Below are positions 1 to 14,000 of a DNA stretch of 64,000 bases, piece after piece. Within the stretch, counting starts at the first letter, position 1. Every line of letters begins with the position of its first letter. Source of the stretch: Apteryx mantelli (Eukaryota; Chordata; Aves; Apterygiformes; Apterygidae); assembly GCF_036417845.1 (NCBI RefSeq), contig NC_089994.1, positions 18,308,001 through 18,372,000 on the forward strand, written 5' to 3'. A model generated the notes under the pieces. The model worked only from the letters and a program-made list of their open reading frames with translations, did not search any database and was not told the origin of the DNA. The position numbers were made by a program, and so were the translations under genes.

Positions 1-129
1 TACAAACAGGACAGAGCTTGAGTCACTGCCATTGCAAGAACAGTGCCCTCCTTAAACTGGGTAGATGCTGATCACGTTGTATAACTGTCTTTGGTTGTTT
101 TTCCTCTAACTCTTGTGTTTCTCTTGAAG

Positions 130-2853
130 GCATTTCTACCAGTAACCTGAGTGATGGAATTGTAGTCATTCATGTTCCTGAGGACAACAAACAGAAGGTA
201 GAAAGTTGAAACGTAGCTACTGTGTGCTTGTGGTTAGAAACAAGGTCTTGTAGCCAACGGTTCTAATATTTTTCTATGAAATACTCAGATACGTCATTAC
301 TGATGTTTACTAATACTGTAGATCCACTAGTCCTTTAAATTCTTGTTGCCTCATTATGAAAGCGTTCACTTTCTTTGTTAGAACCAAAGTTGCTGTAAAT
401 CCTAAATAGCCCTAGGAAAGTGAGGGGTTTTTTTTGTTTTTGTTTTTGTTTTTGTTTTTTTTTTTAACAAATCAAACTTGTATGTGATCATTTGTAGTTG
501 ATATGTAGTTGTTGGTCATTTCTGTACAACAGTCACTACTCTAGCATCAGAAAGGAGTTTCCCCAAACGAAGAACTGTTGAGTAGCTTACGCACTGGTGT
601 AACACCAGATGACTTTTTGCCTCTTTCTTGTTTCCAGGGAGATGTGATACTTCAATGTGAGCATATCTTTGAAACAGTCACTAAACTCTGCATGCTGGCC
701 AATAAGCAAAATCTTGTTAAAGTTGTGCAGGGAAGGTAAGAAATGATGTAGAATGGATAGAATTGTGCAGGCTCTATTTTGTGTAAGAATCTGCTTTAAA
801 GACTTTTAGGTCTGGACTACTTGGGTCAAAGCTATTTACGTCACAACAGCAGACACTGCCCTGTAAGCTGATTAGAGATCTGTTGCAGTAGCACAGCTGT
901 TCTGGTGACTTCTTTTCATTGGTGCTGGGGAAACAAGGTGGGACGCACTGGAGGAGAGTATATTAAAAATCATTACAACCCATTACCAATTCTAACAAAG
1001 CTTGCTTCCATGATGGTTGTGATTGCATGTAGTTAGGTGCGCTGCTCCAAGAGTTGCCCATGATCCATCTACTGAAAAACAAAGTTGCTAATAGGTGACT
1101 ACTTTGAAAACGCTTTCCCCCGCCTACTGTTGTAGCATTACAAGCAGACCTGTTGGATCTGGCTGTACCCACCAGTCTCCTACTCATGTGACCTGTGCAT
1201 GAGGTTTGTGGGACTAGTGGTTTTACAATGGGTCTCATCAGAACCAGCTGTGAGAAGCCTGGTGGGCTAAGCCTGCAGGTCATTTCAGGAAAAATGCTCC
1301 TCTCCCTAGAAGATTCAAAAGGCCCTAAAATGTGACTGCTGAACACAGGAACCTTCTTAGCCACACCACCAAGCTAATGACAGGTGATGCAGTCTGTCTC
1401 TTAAATCTATACATAAATTGAAACTGTCATATGAAACCTGTACGTCTATTCCAGCTTTTCTTTCTAGCCTTTGCATTTCAATTGTAATTAGATTCCGTGT
1501 ATTCAATAGTTTTCTCCAGACCAGATCTGCTTATCTTCTAAAGCTTAATTGCACCAGGAAAGGTTCTAATGCCCAGACCAGGCAGGCATGCTCCATTCAT
1601 CAAATCCTTCTGGGTTGTGTGGTATAATGCAATTGTTTAGGAAATTTACCTAAGCAGGAGGGTTCTGATCTTCTGATCTAACAAGATTTGCCAAGGGAAC
1701 AGAAATAAGGGGGGCTTAGAGTAAAGCCTATTGTGAGGAAAAAATCTAATGAGTAATTCTCTGTGTACATGCAGTCTTCAGTTTCGTGTTGGCTCTGGGA
1801 AGGAGGGGACAATGATTTTCACTGTTGGGCAGGAGCCTCAGATCTTTAAAGCCAAAAATGGACAACTAACAGTGGTAAGGCTTCATCTAAATACTGGGAA
1901 TATGACTTGCGCTTTCTCCTCTGATGCTCAGGCCTTGCAGAGAGCACAGCTAACTTTGTCTTGCAAGTGCCAGTGCCAGTGTTGTATAAGCTCTTCAGAA
2001 AGAGGCCTCAATTCCTCTTTCAGAGAGCAGAGATGTGCACGACAAAACTACCCAGCCAGCATCTGACCTACATAAGATAATGCATAATAGATGATAATCA
2101 TCCTGTGAGGAACTGCAGCTACGCACCTTGCTTGTGAATTCCCACTCCTCCTTACTCTGCCATGCTAGTGTAGGAGGGAGCAAGAGTATCTCCTGGCTTG
2201 TTAATTTGGAGAATTCAGCCTGAGCCTGAATTCAACATGCACCTGCAAACTTAGTCCTCTTTACCTCTTGCTGCCTCCCCTAGCCAAGCTGTATCTGAAA
2301 TTGGTTGTGGGGTGTGTGTGTGGGGGAGCAGTTCTTGCAAACCAAGCAAGCTATCTGAGAAAGATCTGTCTGATCTAGGGGCAGCCTCAGCAGCACTCCT
2401 ACTGAGGAGAGAATGAATTCTGACTCCATATGTAGCTGCAGAAAAGGGGCTGGATCGGAGCTTTACTTCCTGTTCTTGCTCATGTTCAGGTGGGGAAGCA
2501 TGTTAAAACTGAGAACTCTGCCTCTACCAGCTCCTGGCTGCAAGGCAGTAAACAAGTGCGGATGGAGAGAAAGAAAAGACAGAAATCTTTAATGCTGCTT
2601 CAGAGGTGACCTTAGCATGTTTGATAGTTAGCTGAAAGTTCCGAGGAAGAATTAGGTACCGAGGTGCAATACCACTCAGGGCACTGGTTAGCTCTCTCCA
2701 TCCCCCAGAGATGAAGGGTGTTGGCTTTATATGCCAATAGTTAAACAGAAACAACACAACCCCTTTTACTACAGGCAGGGAACCTGAAGGACATAATATT
2801 TGTACTTAAGTTAATGACTCCTTCCTTTTTCATCCCAGGTGTCAACCAGATAA
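130..2853 (+). CDS. MYO1H: Unconventional myosin IH, C-terminal exons (partial, 5' part outside window)
   Basis: These are the last four coding exons of a class I myosin: 130-197, 638-735, 1775-1874 and 2839-2853. They encode the end of the TH1 tail, which in myosin I binds acidic phospholipids and links the actin motor to membranes. Visible peptides include SNLSDGIVVIHVPEDNKQK, GDVILQCEHIFETVTKL and AKNGQLTV. The final exon adds only V-S-T-R and a stop (TAA 2851-2853), a short basic end like that of MYO1C. All joins keep phase: exon 638-735 ends in AG and the next begins with T, giving Ser; exon 1775-1874 ends on a whole codon at GTG. Positions 1-129 are intron. The tail alone does not fully separate MYO1H from MYO1C. 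The call as MYO1H rests on its place next to KCTD10, UBE3B, MMAB and MVK, which is the human order. Confidence 0.85.
428..465. repeat. T5G simple repeat
   Basis: A run of T interrupted by G every sixth base, ending in 13 T, lies in a MYO1H intron. Confidence 0.9.
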
Positions 2854-4164
2854 AGTCTTGATGAGAAACAGGAACTGTTCCTGGTCCCTGTCTTGGCTAG
2901 GAACAGAAAGGAGCCTGCAAGATGAGATCAGCACCCACATCTCCACTGGAACCTTTGATGCCATAGGGCTGCTGTGATTTGAGAATTTGCTTGCATCTTT
3001 CAGTAATTTTTTTTTGTTTTTTGTTTTTTTTTTATAGCTTAAAACTATTCATCTGTAGCTAAGTAGATTCCATTATGTTGCTATAACATTCCAGTGAGCA
3101 TTGATGCTAGCTGCACATTGTCACAGGGAAATGTTTAAAGCAGATGTTGAAGTTCCAACCTACCTGTAAAATGTTGGTCTTTGTGCACACAGTAACCTTA
3201 AAGCTGAGAACTCAGACCAGTCAGGAAGGATTCAGGTAGAAGTAAAAAAAAGGCTTCTCTAGCTAAAGTTTGAGTCGCTGTACTAACCAGGAGAACTGCA
3301 TAAAGTGCAGACCAATGATGTTAACTCTGGTCTGAAAACACCTTTTCTCCCAGGCAGACAGGCAAAGCCTTCAAAACCAGCAGTTAGTCCTTTAGTGGGC
3401 AGAGATGTGTTTAAATGTAGCAAGAATAAGTCTGGCATTGATCTCTGAGTCAGTGCATCAGCATTTGAGGCTGCTTACGTGGAAATCTCAGCACACAGCT
3501 TGCTTGTCTACTGTGACATGGAGTAAGGAGATCTTTCCTCTTGGAGTAACACTGTCCTTACTTTTCCCTGCACAGTCAGACTGAGGCAGTGGAATTGGCA
3601 ATGTGGAAGATGAGCAAAATTCCTTAGCTTTGAGAGACGCGCCAACCTGATGCAATCCAGTTCTGAACAGACCGGTCCCTTCCTGCTTCTGAAGAACCTT
3701 CGTCTCTCTCCAAAGAGCTGAGATTTTGCTCCCTCCTGAGAGGGTGAGTGCTCTGTAGTAGGAGTCACTATTACTGCAGCTACAAGGGGAGGGGGTAGGA
3801 GGAAGACAATAATTTCCCTCTGCTCCCTCCTGCCTGGAAGCTGCAGCTGTACTGCCAGTCTGTGTGTTCATAGCGCTTACTCTTCTGCCTCACATTGAGG
3901 CAAATTTGTGTGGCTCCTGCTCCAGTCTGCTTGGGCTAGGCTGAAACTACAGCCTGAAGATCCTTGACTTGCTGCCTTTATATCCTGGTGCCTGCAGCAT
4001 CCTGAGAGCCAGGTCACTGGCAAGTCAGTCATAACCAGTGGCCAGAAGGCAAAACTAACAACCAGGGGGAGGATAATGTCTGATATTCCTTCCTGAAAGT
4101 ACTTTCTAACTCTGTGGACCATGAGGATAGTGTGATAGGCACTGAACTTCAAACAAGTAATAAA
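2854..4164 (+). other. MYO1H: Probable MYO1H 3' UTR
   Basis: No coding exon is supported here. The stretch follows the MYO1H stop codon and runs to the first good polyadenylation hexamer on the plus strand, AATAAA at 4159-4164. It holds two T-rich tracts near 3007-3035 and otherwise looks like ordinary unique sequence. The extent is inferred only from the hexamer. Confidence 0.4.
4159..4164 (+). terminator. MYO1H: Candidate polyadenylation signal of MYO1H
   Basis: Canonical AATAAA lies 1.3 kb after the MYO1H stop. It is the clearest hexamer on this strand before the converging KCTD10 transcript. Cleavage would fall at about 4175-4195. Confidence 0.4.
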
Positions 4165-4194
4165 GCAACTCCCATGTAAATATGAAATTTCTAA

Positions 4195-4200
4195 TTTATT
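4195..4200 (-). terminator. KCTD10: Candidate distal polyadenylation signal of KCTD10
   Basis: The plus strand reads TTTATT, which is AATAAA on the KCTD10 strand. Nearer alternatives for the same gene are at 7872-7877, 6237-6242 and 5052-5057, so which one is used cannot be told from sequence. If this one is used, its cleavage zone overlaps that of MYO1H. Confidence 0.3.
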
Positions 4201-7200
4201 TTTCATTATATTAAAAAATGAAAAGTACATATTGCAAACACAAACCATACATTAATATCCCACTTATGCACAAAAAAGCTTAAGTATAAAATGGGAGGGA
4301 ATGATTGTACAGAACAGATGAACTTGCTACTGTTGTCCATGAAATGGAATGATTCTGTTAAGACTAAAAGGTTCCACCTACCCTTTCATTAAAGGCAAGA
4401 CCGGAGCTTGGAAACATATACGATGGCTTTGAACTGGCAGTGTCCTGCAGCAGGTGGAGGTCAGTGTGGACTCCAGAACCTGCCTGGGCCTCTGTGTAAA
4501 TACAGATGCAGCTGCTCTGTGGTGTTACAGCTACACTGATGTACTTGAGGGTAAACACATCCTAACCTACCTTTAGGTACCTGCTGATTACTCCTGCCTG
4601 TCCTGAAGCCCTAACTGTGTCCCAAGTGGCAATACTGAGGCAAGGTCTTCTGCTTCACTTTGAAGGAAAAAACACTTCTATGGGTAAGATTTTGGTCAGC
4701 TCTGCTCTGCCATACTGTCGGTATTAGTGCCTGTTCTAGGGTGCTGGAGAGTAATGTTCATGAATCAAACAAGACAGTTCTGCACACACTGTTAACATCA
4801 CACAGTACTAGATAATCTAAGAGCTGCTTGCGACCAGGATAGCTGTTCACTGCCCTGTCTTCAACTGAAAGCCACAGAGGCAAAACCATTTAAAGTAAAA
4901 AGGCTCAAGAGCTGACAGCAGTTGTGCAATGGCATCACCTGGCTACGGGAGCTGTTTTTGTGCACTAAGTCTCCCTTGACAGAACAGTCAAACCTGTACC
5001 AAGGGCAACTGGCCAGTAAGTAAAGGATGTAACACATGACAACAGTATATCTTTATTACACAACTACAGCAATTAGAGGGCTAAATTAGGAGAGTGTTAA
5101 GGCAGAGCTTGTGTCCATAAATCCAATACAGAATTTCCAATTTATTCAACCTGTGCCTCAAATCTCCTGGAGTGACTTACTAAAATGAACAATACCTCTA
5201 CAAACAACTGTACGAAGATTAAGAGTAATCACACACACCCCATCCCCCTTTTAAGAACTAAGTTTGTAAAAACTGGAAGAGGAAATGCTGAAGCCAGTTA
5301 AGAAATTATTTACAGAGAAGTTAATCACTTAGGTGTGATCTGTCAGGTGCTTAGCGCTGGTGTCAACACACTTCAACTCCTAGAGCCAAACCTGCTATTA
5401 CACTACAATGAGCTACTGGATGTTGTTTGAACAACCGTTGCTGGAGTCTCCTCTGCACCGTCTGGGGAAACCAGCACAGCTAAATGCCTGGCTGAGCAGG
5501 AGGATGAAGATGGTCTGTCCCTCACGTCTTACAGGAGGGAGCCACCGCTATAACATTGAAGCAGCAAGCAGGGTTTGCTCTCCAGCCTATCACTGTATTC
5601 TACAGCAACCAGCCGGTGTTTCCTTTTCATTCTCTAACGTCCTGCAGGAGCACAGATGGACGGCTGAGACAAGGGGCTTTGAATGGCTTTAAACAGCGCA
5701 GCTTCTAAACCATGTCAAGGACAGTAGGTCAGTCGCGGGCTCTCAGAAACCCACCGAGAGTCCATTAATATGCCAGTAGGTGTCAAGCACACAGTGCTGA
5801 AGAGACAGAGCGATTCAGAGGACTTGCCTTCCACCGCCCTCCCCCTGCCCCCTGCAAGAAGGGAGAGGCATTGGATCCTTCACAACAACAGTCTGCACTA
5901 TGAACTTCCACAAACCTAAGACATGTTGTAGCAGTGACAAACACATCAGTACAGCTTAAAATAGAAGCCCATAACTGTCAGGACGTAGCTGAAGCTACTG
6001 AACTACAGTATAACTGACACTTCGTTTCCTGTTGAGCTCTTGCATATCAGTCAGTATCTGAAGAAGAAAACGTAGGCAGGTACAATGACCACATCTGCCA
6101 CACAGACACCAGCTGTCTATAACTAGAAAATTCTTTGGTTGCTAGAAGGAAGTCCTCAACCTAACTTTGAAAGTTTTTTTTTAGTTTTACACAATGCTCC
6201 AAAATTGTACCACTGAGCAGACAAAAGCCTTAATGCTTTATTTTAGCTGCTAAGGACAGGCTATACATAGTTTCAGACGTAACCACTATTAGAAATACAA
6301 GTACTGGAGTAATATAGCTGGTGATGCTGACAACACCTTTGGTATTTAAAGTGTTAATATGTCATAAATCAGCTTTGAGTGAGTCAGAAATAGGAATCCC
6401 TGCAGCAGGAATTTTGACAAAAGCAACTAACCACTTCACTGAATAACAGGAACATGGAGTCACAACTCTATGGGATGTCTGGTCATTAAGGCCAGGCCTA
6501 GGTATTCCAGCTGAAGATTCAAAAAACTCTAGAATGAGCCAAAGTAACTTGGTGTCACTCTGATTGAAGTTTAAGACTACCTACTGCAGGTGTTCTCTCC
6601 CTCCCAAGATTTGTTATATTAACCATTACAATTGTGGCTCTTCTCATTATCCTTTAGCATCCAATCTCATTGAATAATACATGATCTTCCACTTTAATTG
6701 CTACTTGACTCCGTAGTAGGCAACAAGAGACTAGGAGGTAGATAAAATATTAATTTATAATAGAAAAGTACTCTTAGAAAACTAGAATATATAGTTCTTC
6801 TCCACACAACATTTTAGCTCTGCCCTTTCACACACAGCTGCCATTTCCTTGAAGAGACTTGGAATATGCTCAGGATAGAGGCAACCAAGGATTAACTGTG
6901 CCACTGCCTACTCCTCTTCCCCACAGCGATCTTGCTGCCCTCGCTCAAAGCAAGACAATGCTCCTGTATCAGTTACAGAGCTTGAACAACATCCACTGGC
7001 CTCCTACCTACCCCAGGCTTGCATGGAGTGTTTGCAGCCTGTGATGAAGTCTTACCTGTGGCAAACATAGTAAAGAAAGCACAGCTCACAGATCCGGAAT
7101 CTGATGGAAAATAAACACCCCAAATGAGATCTGGGGTGAAGCAAAAGTATTAAGCACTGACTAGTTGGTAGCAACACCACCTTAAGGAAAAGCAATCAAT

Positions 7201-8052
7201 CAATCAAGTACAATTTGCTCCTAATCCTCCTCCTGGAGGAATTTTAACATCTTCCACCCTTGAACTGCACTGATAAAGCAGGGGTGGGTCTCTACAGTTC
7301 AGTGCTGCAGGAGTTTCACTGAACCGTTGGAGGGCAGGTCCCGGGAGATGCCAGAAGCCCACAGCCAGCTGCCTGGCAAGCTGAGCCCAAGCCGTTCCCC
7401 GTGCTCCCTTCCACCTGCCCCGAGAGCACATCCACCAACGCAGCCTGGCACTGCGCAGGCTCCTCCTGCCCCCAAGCACTGCAGGAATCTAGCCAGCACA
7501 TGCCATTTGTCCTTCCAGAAGTCACACTGAGGCACTCTGGAGCTACCAACCCTATTGCCTACAGGCTTGAAGGAGAGGGAATTCTACAATAGCTTGGGTT
7601 TGTTTAGATAACGGCATTTCTCCCCTGCCATAAGGCCCAGGAGGGGACAGGGTCAGTGAGGGCCTAGGGGGAAGGTATGTGGCTGACTGACATTTGTTTT
7701 TCGCCTTTTTTTTTTTTTTTTAAAGTGCAGGATAATCACTAAAGCCGAAGGAAACCAGCCCTCTTCCTCACTAGCCACACAACAGCAAAGATGAGAGTGC
7801 TAAAAATTCAGGGCATTTCTCCAGATGCTCAACAGGGCCTTACAATACCTATCATAAGCCCAATAACCTTTTTTATTCTTGGTCTAGAACTACGTCACTT
7901 AAATACTCCAAATAATCTAGTTTGTTACAAAACATAATTTACAGACTTCGCTGAATAGAAGGTAAGCTGCCTGGTCATCTGCTGTAGATAATGGATCAGG
8001 CGAGGGCAGCGCCTTCCAGACAGGACTGTGCAGTCTGCAGCTGTCGCTCAGC
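4201..8052 (-). other. KCTD10: Probable KCTD10 3' UTR (extent uncertain)
   Basis: This is 3.85 kb between the KCTD10 stop and the most distal candidate polyadenylation signal. No exon on either strand is supported; the open frames seen here are short and match nothing I recognise. AT-rich blocks and several AATAAA hexamers on the minus strand fit a long 3' UTR with alternative ends. Confidence 0.45.
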
Positions 8053-11000
8053 TCACTGATGCAGATGTGCCCTGTCATCTGGACGTTTAATATGAATTCG
8101 TCGCACCCGTTCAATGCGCTCTCGCTCCTCATCTTCATCTAAGTGATGGGAGCGGCCAGCTGCCCCTCCTGTGGCTTCTAAGAGTGCGTTGTCGGGTCCT
8201 CGCCCGTCCTGGGACTCGTACAGCAGAATGTTCAGTGTCTCCTCATAAATGCGGGCTTCTGGGAACTCCACCTGGCCACCCAAGAGAAATAAGGTCACTC
8301 GCACCTACTGTCAATCGCTGCAGACAGCAGGATACCTCCCTTTTTGCTCCTGATACCTCTCTGTTTTTTTAATTTTCCCAATTGCACTCTGGCTGTAGAA
8401 ATCCTTTCTAGCACAAATGCTCTTGCTCTTTTGTCTGCTTTCAACCCTGAGGCCCAGCAACCAGTTTTCTCAGAACTGGCCTGTCTGCAGGGCAGATTCT
8501 GACAGCTCTCTCCTTGGGAAGGTAAGGAGGTATGGGGAAGGAATGCCATTGCTCTTCAGGAACTGTCTTTACACAGGAATGTAAACCAGACTTGGTCAAG
8601 TGCACAAGTTTGTCTAAAGACCAGAGTTGGAATGAACTTGCATTATGGAATATCACAACTGCCCTGTGTTAAGTGCTACAGCCTCACAGTCCCTGTTCTA
8701 AGCAACACACAGGATCAGCTCCACTGAGCTGTTCCTGCTCTGAATGGCATCGATTATTCCACAGACAGGCTAAACAATGAAGGGAGTGTTCAAAATAAAA
8801 CAGATGTCAGGAGGCCAGCCTGACAGCAGCTGGACCAGCCGTTGGGAGCATTCGGGGGTTTACTTGTACCTTTGTCTGTTTTTTCTCAGTAGCATAAACA
8901 ATGGAAGTGCAGCAGACTTCGGCGATCTTCCGTCCCTGCCCGTAAAAAGACCAGCAGCAGATCTCATCTCCTATCACGTCTTTTATAAAGAGCACTCTCC
9001 CATTAAACCTCAAGGACAGCTTATCGAACAGTTCAATGTTCTTCAGCATGTTGTCGTCAGAGTTGCTGTGAGAGATCAAGGAGAGCAGCAGTCACATAAG
9101 GGCAATTAAGACAGCACACAGAATAGAAGGGGGGCTCAGACGGTGAGCATTTAGAGGCCCATATGTCCAGTTTCCTTTGACTTACTGCGTCTCTACCAAG
9201 GTAGTGTTTAGAGCTGATATCCAGGACTGCAGTGGTAACTCATTTGACTAGTACAAGCAGGATACCCTGCTGCTGAAGAAGCAGTAACATGACATCAGCA
9301 GGCCTGTGAATAATACTGTCCAAGGGCACTGCATTTGTGTGCAAAAGCCTATCACCCAAATGACACCATTTCTTCAGCTCAAGCTTAGCACCAGCTGGAG
9401 GGTGACAGCATTATGCCATGCAACTTTTATACCAACATAGCAAAAAGAGGACAAGGACTCAGACTTAATGATTTTACCACATACTGAAAACACTGCACCA
9501 TGGAAGGCTTCCTGTACTCAACTAATGTACTGTAGCCCGGGGGAAATGCAGGCCAGCAGTCGGTCAGCAGCCTCTGCCAGCTGCACCTAAGTATTAGAGG
9601 AACCTTTCTGTCACAGAAATAGCACATACTTCGTCTTCTATAGATGACACTGGGCTCCTTTCTGACTCAAATTTGAAATTAATTGGGGAAAAAACTGAGT
9701 GCATGCCAGCACCAATCTGCCATTGGTTCTGACTGAAGAAAAAGCAAAGGCTTATCATGGACTTCAGTTTATGAACATCTTCAAAGAAGTACAATTGAAG
9801 TTATTCACCTGGTATAGGAATATTTGTTGTTGCTTCTGTTATATAGCAACTTCACTGCTGGCTGTAAAAAACAAAACAGATCAGTTACAGGAAGTGCAGT
9901 AAGAGCTGGAATTTCAGCTCAGTCCCAAGACCATACAATAGAGGAGCTGCAATATGAAATGACACCATCAGGTCTAAGCCCAGTGGGATTTTGTTGTTGT
10001 TATTGTTGTTGCAAAACTGTCATGCACCAGTTGGCAATGGGGCTGCTATCCCTTCTAATCCCTTCTGTGACTAGATCATAATTCATTCTTATCCTCCCTC
10101 TGTCTTTTTGCCAAGGCTAATCACTATCACCAGCCTCCACCCCTCCACCCACTGCAACTAGCAGGCTTCCAGGAACAGGAGTCATTAATTCACTTTATCT
10201 AAAGTAAGTATTTGTCATTACTAATGAGAGTGGACAAATAAATGAAAGATCTGATAGGCCTGATGATCTGCTTGATCAGCCTGCTACTGCCTACGCCTTC
10301 TATTTTAATATGTAAAGTGGAGAAAGACACAGACAGGCCCAGCCTGAGCACTATTTGACTATTAATTCAGCAGAAATATTTAATCTGCTGTAGGTTCTCA
10401 ATATTCTGCACTTACAACAGTTAAAACACACGTATTTTAGGATAAGCCCATTGTTGAAAACTAAACACCACCTTCTAAAGACTATTTGGTCAAGGTCCCA
10501 TGCAACTTTCAGGGCAACAGGCCAGCATTCACCCAAGACACAGCACAGCCTGACCCTTCTTACCTTATTGGAAGTGGCGATAAGTTTTTGCTCTTCCTTG
10601 GAAGAAGTGATCACTGGTACCTTGCAAAACGGTTCATATGCATCTTTGTTCTGCTGAAACAAGAATTAAACAGCAGCTGAAGGTAAACAAACCTTAGGGC
10701 ACCATCCATATTAACTGGGAAGGTCCTGCATATTCTGTGCTACAGCTCAAGTGATACAAGTTCCGTGTCCATCCTCACGCTGCAGTGGGGGCCATTTCTG
10801 GTGTGTGTCCTGTGCCAGCCCGGCACTCCAGCTGCCAGGCAGCATCCCTCTGGGACAGTCCAAGCTGCTTATGCTTGTTCTCTCTGAAACCCAGGGACTG
10901 AAAGTTTTATGTGTATTTAAATGGCAAGAATTTGCACAGAGGATAAAGAACCCAGGTTCATTTCACCCTACAAGACCCTGAACAGTGGAGAACACCACGG

Positions 11001-14000
11001 AGGAGCCAGGCTTCTGCTCCCTGCACAGCAGTGAGCGGAGGGAAACTGAGCAACTGTTCTTCCTTCACCGTAATCGGGTGGCACTACATGCTGATAACAA
11101 CTTGGTGTGGTTTTCTGGATGTGACTAGACTCCAGCAGATCAATGACATGAAGTATTTCAACTCCTGGCCATAATCCAGCCTCAAAAAGGCACCCAGTGG
11201 AAACCAGCAGAACATCTTGCTGCGCACAGTGAGGCTCTGCCCACAGTCTGCTTCCCAACCAGAGCAAGCTCCTCATCTTGGCTTTTCCTTGTACCAAGGG
11301 TAACTGGGCTCCTCATCAGCTCTGCGACCTACCTGCAAGGCTGCCTGGCACTCGTCCACCAGCCCCTGGACCAAGTAGTACTTTGCTTCAGCCAACAACT
11401 CTTCTATCTCTCTGCGACTCTCAGGGAGCGGCACAGCCCCATCACGCAGGTAGTTCAGTATCGTCCCAAAATGTTTCCCACAGCGGTCGATCAGAATCCA
11501 GCCTAGGGAAAGGGAAAGACCACAGTACAGCAGAAGCAGAGGAGGAAAACACAGCAAAGGATCTTTACCTTGGCTTCCTCCAATCCCCAGTGAGAAACCA
11601 GCTGGGAAAATATTAGCACCGTGTGTCAGGCTGGAGCATCCCAAAGAGCGGTGTCTCAGGATTACTAGGTGTCTGGGATTGCTGTACTGAGTAGGTTCCT
11701 GCTAAGACAGACTAACTCCGAATCTTTGCTTGAGCTGGTGGAAAGCTGTACTCGCAAAGGGAATGCACCGTCTCCTGCATTTCTTCAAGTGCATATGTGG
11801 CGGAAAGGTAGGAAGCTCATTTGTTTTTCAGAGTTCCCCAACTATTGACAAATGAGTAATCGAAACAGAGGAACAAACACTTCTCACTCTCAAACAAGTT
11901 CTTCCTCCACTTCTCCTAGAATCCCTGCCACATTATTTTCTTGCCTTCTATCCTAGGGCCCTGTTACATACACACGTGGCTATTTCTTAGAGTCACGATG
12001 AAGACAGCTCACTAGAGCAAACCAGACTTGACCAGCTGAAGAGTCTTGTACCTGAATAGTGTTGGGACTCACTATGATCCACCATCTCCAGCAGATGTGC
12101 AAAAAGGTTGGAAAGACAACATAGACTTCAGCAGTGTCACTGCAAATCCTGTTTCAGCCTCCATATTCCCAAAGACCATTATTTGGTAGAACAACTGGTT
12201 ATTAGCAGAATGTCTAAAACTGCTAAAGGACATGATGCAACCAACAGCATGCGTAAGCAGAACGTAATGTACAGCCCCTGCCCTGGCGCTCACCAGCGCT
12301 GCTATTAACTGAGAATAGCGGAAAGAAAAGAAAACAGAGCTATAACAAAATGCTTGACAGTTAGCTGGTGACCAAAGGATCTATCCTTCACCTCTTGCTG
12401 CCAGTCTGCTGCCTGAATCTGGCTGGACCCTGAAAAAATGTTACACAATGTCCAGGCTCAAGTTTCCATAAACGAACAGAAGGCCAATCTTATGGGCTGC
12501 AACTCAGGAATGCGGTGAGGAAACGCTTGTGGGGAAGGAGTCATATTTTGAACAAATAAGGAAAGTAGGTTAAAGCAGACCCTGTATGGTCTGCATGAAT
12601 GGAATTAATAATAAAATCTGAATATTTGGTTAAATTTGGAAAACGAACACAGTCCTTTCATGCTGTTCCGTTGAAAAGTGAGATGTTCTCCAGCAGTTTA
12701 CTACAGGCTTTCCATCTTCCTTATTACGCTTCTGTCTATACAAAACACAACGTGTGCTCACAATTGTAATTTTCACAGAGTGCAATAACAAACCAGAAAG
12801 CAGGAGGCAGAGAAACTAGAGACAGAAATAAAAGAACAAAAGATCGATACAGGCTAATGAATACAGTATACTTATCCAACCAGAGCAGAAAAAAAGCTCG
12901 TTTCTCAGTGCAGAGGTATTTAAAGCAAGCTCTCCCATTTTAACAAGATGAGGGAGCACAAGACACGGTAACAAACAAGAACGCCCAAATCCCACACGTG
13001 CAGACACTGACAGAGTTTATCAGAGTACCCCAGACGTGTAGGGAAGCGAAGGGCAGGCTGAGAGCAGAATTAAGGTCGCCAAACTCCTTTGTTTTCATCT
13101 CTGCTGTGATTCCCTCTGTAGGCTGCAAAAATCTGCTGCAACTTCATGTTTACAGATGGTGAAACCAAAGCAGAATTGCTCTCTTTCAGGTGGAGGGGGG
13201 GAGGAGAAAATATTTTGAGCAGTATTGCAAAATACAAGTGGCTGCTAAAGCAGCTTTCAAAAAAACCTTCTGTTTTAACCGAACAGCCTAAACATACAGT
13301 CAAAAGGAGATGACTCACAGGAAAGCGACCCCGCTGCCACTTAGTTACGGCTCTGCAGAGCCTAAGAACTGGGTTTCAGCTACAGTCTTTTAAAGCCTTT
13401 TTTTAATTGTAGTATTATAAAAATGTCTTGTAATCCATTTATTGAGGTAGGAATACATAATCCACGAACTATCATTTCCTAAAAATCTAATGTGTGTGCA
13501 TAATCTTCTGTTTTGCAGGAAGTCACAGGGACAGCACCCAAACACTGAAGCTAAAACAGACGAACTTTTCTGACGAAGACACGACAGAGCAGTGTCCTGG
13601 CACTGAAGATTACCTGACGCTCTAGTCTTGCTAGCAACAGACCAAAAAGCACACACCTTCACCAGCTGTTTAAGAGCAGTGGGGAGAAAGGAAAAAAATC
13701 ACTTTGCAGCAAGGAAAGTCTGGAAATAGACTGATGGACCTGGAAAACTCGCATCCTTCTATCGTCCTACTACAATGAGATAACATTTTCAAAACGTGCA
13801 GATTTGCTACAATTCACAAACAGTATCTAAGCTGAAAATAATCATCTGCCACGCACCACCAGAGAACTCTGGCTACTTCTCCTACAGCCCAAGTAGCAGC
13901 ATGTTATAATTGTTAAAGAGTGAGAAAGAGCTTGGGAGATGGCGCTGGGGGCAGAAGAATCCATCTACCAAAGAGGAGGATACGCAGTGCGAAACATTCC

